From an uncultured Eubacteriales bacterium (GTDB lineage Bacteria > Bacillota > Clostridia > Peptostreptococcales > Anaerovoracaceae): a stretch of 20,148 nt of DNA. The DNA is taken from contig CADCOV010000198.1 in the NCBI GenBank assembly GCA_902803185.1, forward strand, positions 1 through 20,148, written 5' to 3'. This document shows positions 7,268-15,600 of this stretch, piece by piece. A program made the translations under genes and the position numbers. Position 1 is the stretch's first letter. Every line of letters starts with the position of its first letter. The notes beneath the pieces were generated by a model that did no database searches, had not been told where the DNA came from, and worked only from the letters and a program-made list of their open reading frames with translations.

Positions 7268-7816
7268 ATGAGCAACAAGAGCCTGGACGACAGGATCCAG
7301 AAGAGCAAGGAGATCCTGAAAGCAGATCTGAACACAGTGAGAGCGGGCCGCGCCAACCCGGCGCTGCTGGACAAGGTGATGGTGGACTATTACGGCAGCC
7401 AGATGCCGCTGAAGAACATCTCCAACATCTCCACCCCGGACCCGCGGCAGCTGATGATCACGCCGTTCGATCCGAAGTCCCTGAAGGACGTGGAGAAGGC
7501 CATCAACAAGGCGGACATCGGCATCACCCCGAGCAACGACGGAAAGAACATCCGCCTGGTGATCCCGCCGCTCACGGAGGAGCGCCGCAGAGAGCTCACC
7601 AAGACCGTCAAGAAGATGGGCGAGGAGTCCAAGGTCGCCGTCCGCAACCTCAGAAGAGACATGAACGACATGCTGAAGAAGCAGCAGAAGAACGGCGAGA
7701 TCTCTGAGGATGAGCTGGCGAACGAGCTGGACGACGTCCAGAAGAAGATCGACGCCGCGATCAAGGACATCGACAAGATCGTCGCGGAGAAGGAAAAGGA
7801 AATCATGGAGGTCTGA
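7268..7816 (+). CDS. frr: Ribosome recycling factor
   Basis: At 182 residues this is the standard RRF size. RRF works with EF-G to split the post-termination ribosome. The sequence shows the expected domain I coiled-coil ends (N-terminal DRIQKSKEILKADLNTVRAGRANP and a Lys/Glu-rich C-terminal helix) and domain II (VDYYGSQMPLKNISNISTPDPRQLMITPFD). A strong AGGAGG ribosome site lies seven bases before the ATG. It follows pyrH by 26 bases. Downstream is a 96-base gap with a stable hairpin before uppS. Confidence 0.97.
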   Translation: MSNKSLDDRIQKSKEILKADLNTVRAGRANPALLDKVMVDYYGSQMPLKNISNISTPDPRQLMITPFDPKSLKDVEKAINKADIGITPSNDGKNIRLVIPPLTEERRRELTKTVKKMGEESKVAVRNLRRDMNDMLKKQQKNGEISEDELANELDDVQKKIDAAIKDIDKIVAEKEKEIMEV

Positions 7817-7848
7817 TCACTCCTTTGAGGATCGGCTGACGAACACAT

Positions 7849-7879
7849 CGGGCTGTTCCGCTTTACGCGGGCCAGCCCG
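7849..7879 (+). other. Stable intra-operon hairpin between frr and uppS
   Basis: CGGGCTG (7849-7855) pairs perfectly with CAGCCCG (7873-7879). Inside, after a 2x2 internal loop, CCGC (7858-7861) pairs with GCGG (7867-7870) around a TTTAC loop. It is followed by TATTATGCATTTTATAAGG, AT-rich but not a clean U-tract. It may be a partial terminator, an attenuator or an RNA-processing site separating pyrH-frr from the lipid and isoprenoid genes. Confidence 0.55.
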
Positions 7880-7912
7880 TATTATGCATTTTATAAGGAA
7901 AAACTGAGCATT

Positions 7913-8647
7913 ATGGCAGAATTGAGTCCTATGCCCGCCCACATCGCCATCATCATGGATGGCAACGGCCGGTGGGCCAAAAAGAGATTGCTGCCCCGGG
8001 TGGCGGGCCACAACGCGGGGATGAAGGCTTTGATCGAGATCGTCCGGCACTGCTCCGACATCGGGGTGAAGTACCTCACGGTCTACGCCTTCTCCACGGA
8101 GAACTGGAAGCGCACCGCGGAGGAGGTGAGCGGCATCTTCGGCCTCCTGGTGACCTACGTCGCCTCGGAGCTGGAGGAGCTTTGCCGGGAGAACGTGAGG
8201 GTGAGGGTCCTAGGGGACTGGAGCAAGGTGCCGGAACCGGCCCGCTCCAGCATGGAGAAGACCATCGAGACCACCGCGGCAAACACCGGCATGCAGTTCA
8301 ACATCGCCCTGAACTACGGCAGCCGGGCGGAGATCCTGCGGGCCGTGGACAAGCTCCTCACGAACCGGGATCCTGCAGAGGGACCGGTGACCGAGGAGGA
8401 GTTCTCCCGGTATCTCTACACCGGCGAGGAGAACGGCTTCGTCCCGGATCCGGACCTGATCATCCGGACCAGCGGGGAGGAGCGGCTCTCCAACTTCCTG
8501 CTCTGGCAGGCCGCCTACAGCGAGTTCGCCTTCACGGACTCCCTGTGGCCGGATTTCAAACCGGAAGAGCTGGATGAGATCATCCTGGCATACCGCAGCA
8601 GAGAGCGCCGCTTCGGCGGCCGCAAGCAGGAGGCGGACAAGGCATGA
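7913..8647 (+). CDS. uppS: Undecaprenyl diphosphate synthase (cis-prenyltransferase)
   Basis: A 244-residue enzyme that adds isopentenyl units to farnesyl diphosphate to make the C55 lipid carrier for peptidoglycan and other wall polymers. Landmarks are IIMDGNGRWAKK with the catalytic Asp16, the VYAFSTENWKR segment, and the C-terminal RTSGEERLSNFLLWQ with YSEF, which bind diphosphate and form the tunnel base. The start at 7913 has only a modest AAGGA site 12-16 bases upstream; an in-frame ATG at 7931 is possible but would leave a short N-terminus. Its 3' end overlaps cdsA by 4 bases (ATGA), so the two are translationally coupled. Confidence 0.96.
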   Translation: MAELSPMPAHIAIIMDGNGRWAKKRLLPRVAGHNAGMKALIEIVRHCSDIGVKYLTVYAFSTENWKRTAEEVSGIFGLLVTYVASELEELCRENVRVRVLGDWSKVPEPARSSMEKTIETTAANTGMQFNIALNYGSRAEILRAVDKLLTNRDPAEGPVTEEEFSRYLYTGEENGFVPDPDLIIRTSGEERLSNFLLWQAAYSEFAFTDSLWPDFKPEELDEIILAYRSRERRFGGRKQEADKA

Positions 8648-9432
8648 AGACGAGGATCGTTTCGGCGCTGGTGATGGTGCCGCTGCTTCTGGTGGTCTAC
8701 TTCGGCGGGATCCCGCTGGCAGCCGCCTGTTTCCTGGTGGGGCTGATCGGCGTCCGGGAGCTGTTCAAGGGTTTTGAGGCCATGGACGTGCATCCGTGCT
8801 ACCCTGTGGCCTACGGCGCCCTCATCCTGCTCTACGGGCTCCACTTCCTGTTTCCGCTGGAGCACGAGTACCTGACGGGCTGGCTGGTCCTCGGGGTCAT
8901 GGCCAGCGCCATCTACATCTTCCGGATCAACGAGCACAAGATCGAAGACGCCACGGCGACGATGCTGGGCATCGTCTACGTGATCTTCTTCAGCTATCAC
9001 GTGGTGATGACGGACATGACCGGCGAATACCGGATCCTGACCTGGATGATCTTCATCACCGCCTTCGTCACGGACATCTGCGCCTACTTCTCCGGCTACT
9101 TCCTGGGCAGGCACAAGCTCTGCCCGAACCTGAGCCCGAAGAAGACCATCGAGGGCGCGGTGGGCGGCGTGCTGGGAACGGTGATCGTGAGCGGCATCTT
9201 CGGCGCGGTGTTCCTCAAGGGAATGGTCGTCCACTGCCTGCTCATGGGGCTCATCGGCTCCGTGCTCTCCATGTGCGGCGATCTCACCGCCTCCGCCTTC
9301 AAGCGGAAGATGGGGATCAAAGACTACGGCAACCTGATCCCGGGGCACGGCGGCATCCTGGACCGCTTCGACAGCGTCCTGTTCACCGCCCCGGCGATCT
9401 ATTACTATATCCAGATCGTTTTGATGAGGTAA
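8644..9432 (+). CDS. cdsA: Phosphatidate cytidylyltransferase (CDP-diacylglycerol synthase)
   Basis: A 262-residue integral membrane enzyme that makes CDP-diacylglycerol from CTP and phosphatidic acid, the branch point of phospholipid synthesis. Several hydrophobic helices cover the N-terminal two thirds. The family signature is at the C-terminus: GDLTASAFKRKMGIKDYGN (212-230) and LIPGHGGILDRFDS (231-244), including the metal-binding acidic residues. It overlaps uppS by 4 bases, and dxr starts two bases after its stop. Confidence 0.96.
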   Translation: MKTRIVSALVMVPLLLVVYFGGIPLAAACFLVGLIGVRELFKGFEAMDVHPCYPVAYGALILLYGLHFLFPLEHEYLTGWLVLGVMASAIYIFRINEHKIEDATATMLGIVYVIFFSYHVVMTDMTGEYRILTWMIFITAFVTDICAYFSGYFLGRHKLCPNLSPKKTIEGAVGGVLGTVIVSGIFGAVFLKGMVVHCLLMGLIGSVLSMCGDLTASAFKRKMGIKDYGNLIPGHGGILDRFDSVLFTAPAIYYYIQIVLMR

Positions 9433-9434
9433 GA

Positions 9435-10595
9435 ATGAAAAGAATCGCGATCTTAGGGAGCACCGGGTCCATCGGGACCCAGACGCTCGACGTCGTCAAA
9501 AATAACCCGGACCGGTTCCGGGTGGCAGCCCTGACCTGCGGGAGCAACGCCTCCCGGCTGGCGGAGCAGATCGAAGCCTTCCGGCCGGAGATGGCCGTGA
9601 CGGCGAAGGAGGAGGACGCGGCGGCCCTGAGGGCCCGCTATGCGGACACGGATCTCGCCGGCGTCAGGATCCTCTCCGGAGAGGAGGGGCTGATCGAGGC
9701 GGTCCGCAGCGACTGCGACATGGTGGTCAACTCCCTGATGGGCATGCGGGGCCTGGTCCCGACCCACGAGGCCATCCTGGCGGGCAGGGACGTGGCCCTC
9801 GCCAACAAAGAGACCCTGGTGGCGGGCGGCAACGTGATCATGAGGGAGGTGGCGGAGCAGGGCATCCGGCTCCTTCCGATCGACAGCGAACACAGCGCGA
9901 TCTTCCAGTGCCTCATGGGAAACGAGGGGAAGAAGATCCGCAGGATCCTCCTGACCGCCTCCGGCGGCCCGTTCAGAGGATGGAACAAAGAACAGCTTAA
10001 GGACGTGACCTTCCGGCAGGCGCTCAAGCATCCGAACTGGAGCATGGGCCGCAAGATCACGATCGATTCGGCAACGATGATGAACAAAGGCCTCGAGGTG
10101 ATCGAGGCCAAATGGCTTTTTGGCGTGGAAATCGACGATATAGAGGTTATTGTCCACCCGCAGAGCATCATCCACTCCGCCGTGGAGTTCGACGACACCG
10201 CCGTCATCGCCCAGCTGGGCGTGCCGGACATGCGGGTGCCGATCAGCGTGGCCTTAGGCTATCCGGACCGGCTCCACATGGAGGACAAGGGACTGGACTT
10301 CTTCGCCCTTACCGGCGGCCTCACCTTCGAGCGGCCGGACACCGAGGTGTTCCGGTGCCTGGACATCGCCCGGGAATCCTCCCGGACCGGCGGCACCTAT
10401 CCGGCGGTGATGAACGCCGCCAACGAGGTCCTGGTGGAGGCCTTCCTGGAGGAGAAGATCGGCTTCCTCGATATCCCGGCGATGATAGAGAAAGTCCTTT
10501 CCACGGACATCCCGGGCAGCCGGGCGGAGCTTCCTGACATCCTGGAGGCGGACCGCCGGGCCAGGGAAGAGGCGAGGAGGCTGGTCGGATGCTGA
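9435..10595 (+). CDS. dxr: 1-deoxy-D-xylulose 5-phosphate reductoisomerase
   Basis: A 386-residue enzyme converting DXP to 2-C-methyl-D-erythritol 4-phosphate with NADPH, the first committed step of the MEP isoprenoid pathway and the fosmidomycin target. Landmarks: the NADPH loop GSTGSIG (8-14), ALANKETLVAGG (121-132), metal ligands D150 and E152 in IDSEHSAIFQ, TASGGPF (174-180), HPNWSMGRKITIDSATMMNKGLE (199-221, with E221 the third ligand), and HPQSIIHS (241-248). The same frame is open further upstream through cdsA, but homology begins exactly at this ATG. It ends overlapping rseP by 7 bases. The neighbours ispG (same pathway) and uppS (product user) fit. Confidence 0.97.
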   Translation: MKRIAILGSTGSIGTQTLDVVKNNPDRFRVAALTCGSNASRLAEQIEAFRPEMAVTAKEEDAAALRARYADTDLAGVRILSGEEGLIEAVRSDCDMVVNSLMGMRGLVPTHEAILAGRDVALANKETLVAGGNVIMREVAEQGIRLLPIDSEHSAIFQCLMGNEGKKIRRILLTASGGPFRGWNKEQLKDVTFRQALKHPNWSMGRKITIDSATMMNKGLEVIEAKWLFGVEIDDIEVIVHPQSIIHSAVEFDDTAVIAQLGVPDMRVPISVALGYPDRLHMEDKGLDFFALTGGLTFERPDTEVFRCLDIARESSRTGGTYPAVMNAANEVLVEAFLEEKIGFLDIPAMIEKVLSTDIPGSRAELPDILEADRRAREEARRLVGC

Positions 10596-11602
10596 CGGTC
10601 GTCCTGGTGATCGTGCTCTTCGTCCTCCTGATCTTTCCCCACGAGCTGGGCCACTTCCTGGTGGCCAAGGCCTGCGGGGTACAGGTGAACGAATTCGCCT
10701 TCGGCATGGGGCCTGCGATCTTCAAGCATCAGGGGAAGGAGACCCTGTACTCCATCCGTTTGGTGCCGATCGGCGGCTTCACCGAGCTGGAGGGCGAGGA
10801 TACGGAGGAGGCGGATGATAATCCGCGGGCCTTCAACAACAAGAAATGGTGGCAGAAGATCCTGGTCCTCATCGCGGGTGCGGGGATGAACATTTTGATC
10901 GCCGCCGTCGTGCTGACGATCTTCGTGGGCATCTCCGGCTTCGTCACGAACACCCTGGAGCTGGTGACGCCGGGCGGGCCGGCGGAGGCGGCCGGGATCA
11001 TGGCCGGGGACACCATCGTGGCCGTGGGGGATACGGAGACCGCCGAATGGGCCGACGTCACCGACGCCCTCGCCGCCTATCTGGAGAAGGGGGAGACCGT
11101 GTCGGTCACCGTCGAACGAGGGGGCGAGACCCTTTCCTTCGATCTGACCCCGGTGAAGAACGACGAAGGCCGCTACGTGGTCGGGATCCAGGCGAAGGTC
11201 ACCCACGACCTCATCCGCTCCGTGGGCTACGGCGTACGGGCGACGGGCAGGGTGTTCGTTTTGATCCTGCAGGGCTTCGTCCAGATCTTCAAGGAGGGGA
11301 ACGTCCTGGAGAACGTCTCGGGGCCGGTGGGCATGGTCCAGCTGGTGGACGAGACCAGGGACTACGGCTTCTCCTATTTCCTGTACCTGGTCGCCCTGGT
11401 CAGCGTGAACCTGGCGATCTTCAATCTCCTGCCGTTCCCGGCGCTTGACGGGGGCAGGATCATCTTCGTGATCATCCGGCAGATCACCGGCAAAGCCATC
11501 TCCGACACCGTGGAGGCAAGGGTCCACGCGGTGGGCATGGCGCTGCTCCTGGTGCTGGCGGCGGTGGTCGCATGCAATGACGTGTTGAGGTTATTACGAT
11601 GA
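10589..11602 (+). CDS. rseP: RIP metalloprotease RseP/RasP (site-2 protease family)
   Basis: A 337-residue intramembrane zinc protease that cleaves membrane-embedded substrates such as anti-sigma factors and signal-peptide remnants. The catalytic HELGH is at residues 18-22 in the first membrane helix. It is followed by the EFAFGMGP loop, a second conserved helix with IAGAGMN, a single PDZ domain (about residues 115-200, beginning with the GGPAEAAGIMAGD carboxylate-binding loop), and the third zinc-ligand motif NLLPFPALDGGR near the C-terminus. One PDZ domain is the Gram-positive layout; E. coli RseP has two. It overlaps dxr by 7 bases and ispG by 4. The substrate cannot be inferred here. Confidence 0.95.
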   Translation: MLTVVLVIVLFVLLIFPHELGHFLVAKACGVQVNEFAFGMGPAIFKHQGKETLYSIRLVPIGGFTELEGEDTEEADDNPRAFNNKKWWQKILVLIAGAGMNILIAAVVLTIFVGISGFVTNTLELVTPGGPAEAAGIMAGDTIVAVGDTETAEWADVTDALAAYLEKGETVSVTVERGGETLSFDLTPVKNDEGRYVVGIQAKVTHDLIRSVGYGVRATGRVFVLILQGFVQIFKEGNVLENVSGPVGMVQLVDETRDYGFSYFLYLVALVSVNLAIFNLLPFPALDGGRIIFVIIRQITGKAISDTVEARVHAVGMALLLVLAAVVACNDVLRLLR

Positions 11603-12666
11603 GCGAGAAATTCGTTAAGATAAGGGGCCTGCAGATCGGCGGCGGCGCGCCGGTCTCCATCCAGTCCATGTGCAACGCCGATCCCCACGACGCGGCGGCT
11701 GTCCTGGCCCAGATCCGGGCTCTGGAGGCCGCGGGCTGCGAGATCGTGCGGATCACGATCCCGGACAGGGAGGCGGCGGAGGCGCTGGCAAAGCTCAGGC
11801 CTGAGACCGATATGCCTTTGGTCGCGGACATCCACTTCGACTACCGCATGGCCATCGCGGCCATCGAAGCCGGCGCGGACAAGATCCGCATCAACCCGGG
11901 CAACATCGGGAGCCGTGAGCGTGTCCGGGAGGTGGTGAAGGCCGCGAAGGACGCGGGGGTCCCGATCCGGGTCGGCGTCAACTCCGGTTCTTTGGAGAAG
12001 GACATCCTGGAGAAGAACGGCGGCGTCACGGCGGAGGGACTCTGCGAGAGCGCCCTCAGAAACCTCGCGGTGATCGAGGACATGGGCTATGAGGACCTGG
12101 TGGTCTCCCTGAAGTCCTCGGACGTGCGGATGAACTACGAGGCCCACCGGCTGATCGCCCAGAGAACGCCGCACCCGATCCACGTGGGGATCACCGAGGC
12201 GGGCACCGTCCACCGGGGCAAGGTGAAGTCCGCCATCGGCATCGGCAGCCTGCTCCTCGCCGGCGTGGGAGACACCATGCGGGTGTCCCTGACCGCGGAC
12301 CCGGTGGAGGAGGTCTATTTCGCGAAGGAGATCCTGGAGTCCATCGGCCTTCGGGAGCCGGCCTTCGACCTGGTGTCCTGCCCGACCTGCGGCAGGACCT
12401 CCATCGACCTGCCGGGCCTGGCGAAGCAGGTGGAGGACCGCCTGCAGGCCGCCCGGTTCCGGGGCGGCCTCAAGATCGCCGTCATGGGCTGCGTCGTGAA
12501 CGGCCCGGGCGAGGCCGCGGGCTGCGACTACGGCGTGGCGGGCGGCAAGGGCAAGGGCGTCATCTTCGCCAAAGGCGAGGTCGTCAAGACCGTGGAGGAA
12601 TCCGAGATCGTGGACGAACTGTTCCGGCTGATCGAGAGCCGGGAGGGAACGGAAGAGCATGCTTGA
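11599..12666 (+). CDS. ispG: 4-hydroxy-3-methylbut-2-enyl diphosphate synthase (IspG/GcpE)
   Basis: A 355-residue [4Fe-4S] enzyme that converts MEcPP to HMBPP, the penultimate step of the MEP pathway. The N-terminal TIM-barrel half includes VSIQSMCNADPHD, LVADIHFDYRMA and IRINPGNIG. The C-terminal half carries the cluster ligands C261 and C264 (CPTCGRTSID), C298 and E305 (GCVVNGPGEA), all intact. The start overlaps the rseP stop by 4 bases and the end overlaps the polC start by 8. With dxr two genes upstream it forms most of the local MEP capacity; other MEP genes are not in the window. Confidence 0.97.
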   Translation: MSEKFVKIRGLQIGGGAPVSIQSMCNADPHDAAAVLAQIRALEAAGCEIVRITIPDREAAEALAKLRPETDMPLVADIHFDYRMAIAAIEAGADKIRINPGNIGSRERVREVVKAAKDAGVPIRVGVNSGSLEKDILEKNGGVTAEGLCESALRNLAVIEDMGYEDLVVSLKSSDVRMNYEAHRLIAQRTPHPIHVGITEAGTVHRGKVKSAIGIGSLLLAGVGDTMRVSLTADPVEEVYFAKEILESIGLREPAFDLVSCPTCGRTSIDLPGLAKQVEDRLQAARFRGGLKIAVMGCVVNGPGEAAGCDYGVAGGKGKGVIFAKGEVVKTVEESEIVDELFRLIESREGTEEHA

Positions 12667-15600
12667 TCTTTTTGAGAAGAACATAGAATGGGATAAACTG
12701 GGGGGAGACAGGGAGCGCTACCGGCTGGAGATCGCGGATTGCCTCCTGACGAAGGACGAGACCCTCCGAATCAGCCTGCGGAGCAATTTTGTCGTGCCCC
12801 TAAGGGACGAACAGAAGATCCGCGCCATCATCCTGAGCAAGGTCGAAGAGCTCAAGGGCGTGGACTTCCGCCACTTCTACGGGGATATGGTGACCACGGA
12901 GGAGGAGACCCTGAAGGCCTTCCTGCCCCACATGATCGCCATCGCCAACGGCGACTTCGCGGCGATCACCGAGTCCATCGTCCGGCACAAGGCCGTCCTG
13001 AAGGATGGGACCTTCCTGATCCCGACGGTTGGCGAGCTGGCCTGTGAGGAGCTGAACAAGAGGGCGTCCGTCCTCTTTTCCCAGCTGATCGCGGAGCACC
13101 TGGGCCTCCACGTGGCGGTGCGCTTCGCCGTGGACCGGGAGGAGTACGAGACCGCAAAGGAGACCCTGAAGGAGGAGACGAAGAAGGAGATGGCGGAGGT
13201 CGCCCGGGATGCCGCGGAGGCGGCGAAGCGGGCGGCGGCCAAGCCGAAGAAGGAGGCTTCCTTCGGCGGCGGAGACCAGGGCGGCAAGCCTTGGCGGGGC
13301 GGCGGCAGAGGCCGCAAGTCCGACAAGGAGGCCCCGGCGAACGGCAACATCATCATGGGCAAGCGCCCGGTGGACGGGGAACCGACCCCGCTCAGGGAGC
13401 TCACCAGCTCCTCCGGCAAGGTGGTGGTGGCCGGCATCCTCTTCGGCAAGGAGAGCAAGACCATTCGCAGCGGCAACCAGCTGGTGTCTTTGTTCATCAC
13501 GGACAAGAAGACCAGCATCGCCCTCAAGACCTTCCTCTCCGCGGAGAAGTGGGAGGAGGTGGACGGCCTCCTGAAGCCGGGCGACTACATCAAAGCCCTG
13601 GGCACCCCGGAGTTCGACCGCTTCGAGAACGAGCTCGTCGTCATGATCGACGGGATCGAGAAGGGCGTGGTCACCAGGCGGGAGGACAATTTTGACGGCC
13701 CGCACCGGGTGGAGCTCCACTGCCACACCAAGATGAGCGCCATGGACGGCCTCAACGACGTGGAGAACGTGGTGAAGACCGCGGCCCGCTGGGGACAGCC
13801 GGCGGTGGCGATCACCGACCACGGCGTGGTGCAGAGCTTCCCGGACGCTGCCAAGACGGCAAAGAAGCTGGCCGGGGACAAGAACCACCCGGTGAACATC
13901 AAGATCATCTACGGCATGGAGGGCTACGTCTTCGATGACAGCGACTGTCACCGGGAGGACGGCTCCATCGAATACAAAAGCAAACCGACCTATCACATCA
14001 TCCTGCTGGCGGCCACCCAGGAGGGCCTGAAGAACCTGTACAAGCTGGTCTCCATCTCCCATCTGGACTACTTCTACAAGCGGCCGCGGCTGCCGAAGTC
14101 GGTGATCTCCAAGTACAGGGAGGGCATCATCATCGGCTCCGCCTGCGAGGCGGGGGAGGTCTACCGGGCCGTCAGGGCCGGCGTCTCCGACGAGGAGCTG
14201 GACAAGGTCGCCTCCTTCTACGACTACCTGGAGATCCAGCCTCTGATCAACGACCGGTTCATGATCGAGGAGCACATCGTGGAGAGCAACGAGGACCTCA
14301 AGGCCTTCAACCGCAGGATCCTCGAGACCGGCGACCGGCTGGGCAAGCTCACCGTCGCCACCACCGACGCCCATTACGACGAGCCGGAATCCGCCATCTA
14401 CCGGAACATCATGATGGCGGGCATGGGCTACAAGGACGCGGAGAACGGCCAGGGCCTGTACATGCGCACCACGGAGGAGATGCTGGAGGAGTTCAGCTAC
14501 CTGGGCGAGCGGGCTTACGAAGTGGTCGTGGAGAACACCAACAAGATCGCCGACCTGATCGACGGCAGCATCCTGCCGGTGCCGAAGGGCAAGTTCCCGC
14601 CGAAGATCGACGGGGCGGAGGAGACCCTGCGGCAGTCCTGCATGGCCAAGGCCCACGAGATGTACGGGGACCCGCTGCCGGAGCGCATCGGCGCCCGCCT
14701 CGAGAAGGAGCTGAACTCGGTCATCAGCAACGGCTACGCGGTCATGTACGTCTCCGCCCAGATGCTGGTGGCGGATTCCATGGCCCACGGCTACCTGGTG
14801 GGCTCCAGAGGATCCGTCGGGTCCTCCCTGGCGGCCACCATGGCGGGGATCACCGAGGTGAACCCGCTGGAGCCGCACTACGTGTGTCCGAAGTGCAAGC
14901 ATCTGGAGTGGGGGGATATGGCCCTCTACGACTGCGGCATCGACATGCCGGAGAAGGCCTGCCCGGAGTGCGGCACCATGATGCGCCGGGACGGCTTCAC
15001 GATCCCGTTCGCCACCTTCCTGGGGTTCAACGGTGACAAGGAGCCTGATATCGACCTCAACTTCGCCGGAGAGTACCAGGCCTCCGCCCATAAGTACGTG
15101 GGCGTGATCTTCGGCGAGAAGAACGTGTTCAAGGCCGGCACGGTCAGCGGCATCGCCGACAAGACCGCCTACGGCTACGTGATGAAGTACGCGGAGGAGC
15201 AGAAGCTCCCGATCAACAAGTGCGAGGCCAACCGGCTGAAGCAGGGCATCATGGGGGTCAAGCGGACCACCGGCCAGCACCCGGGCGGCATCGTCATCGT
15301 GCCGGACGACCACGAGATCTATGAGTTCTGCCCGGTCCAGCACCCGGCCAACGACGCGGAGAGCGGCATCATCACCACCCATTTCGATTACCACAAGATC
15401 GACGAGAACCTCCTCAAGCTGGATATCCTGGGCCACACCATCCCGTCCATGATCCGCCAGCTCCAGGAGATGACCGGGATCGACCCGCTGAAGGCGGACC
15501 TGACGGACCGGAAGGTCCTGTCCATCTTCAACGGCATCGAGGCTTTGGACATCAAAGATCCGGAATACCGGTTCACCCACGGCACCTTCGCCATCCCGGA

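Noticed and set aside
8796..9434. N-terminal extension of dxr across cdsA
   Set aside because: The frame is open, but the translation is Arg/Gly/His-rich shadow. Dxr homology starts exactly at ATG 9435.
13934..13984. polC as a frameshifted or decayed pseudogene that lost the exonuclease
   Set aside because: The frame is continuous over 1271 codons, all PHP and polymerase motifs are intact, and no exonuclease motif appears in any other frame nearby.
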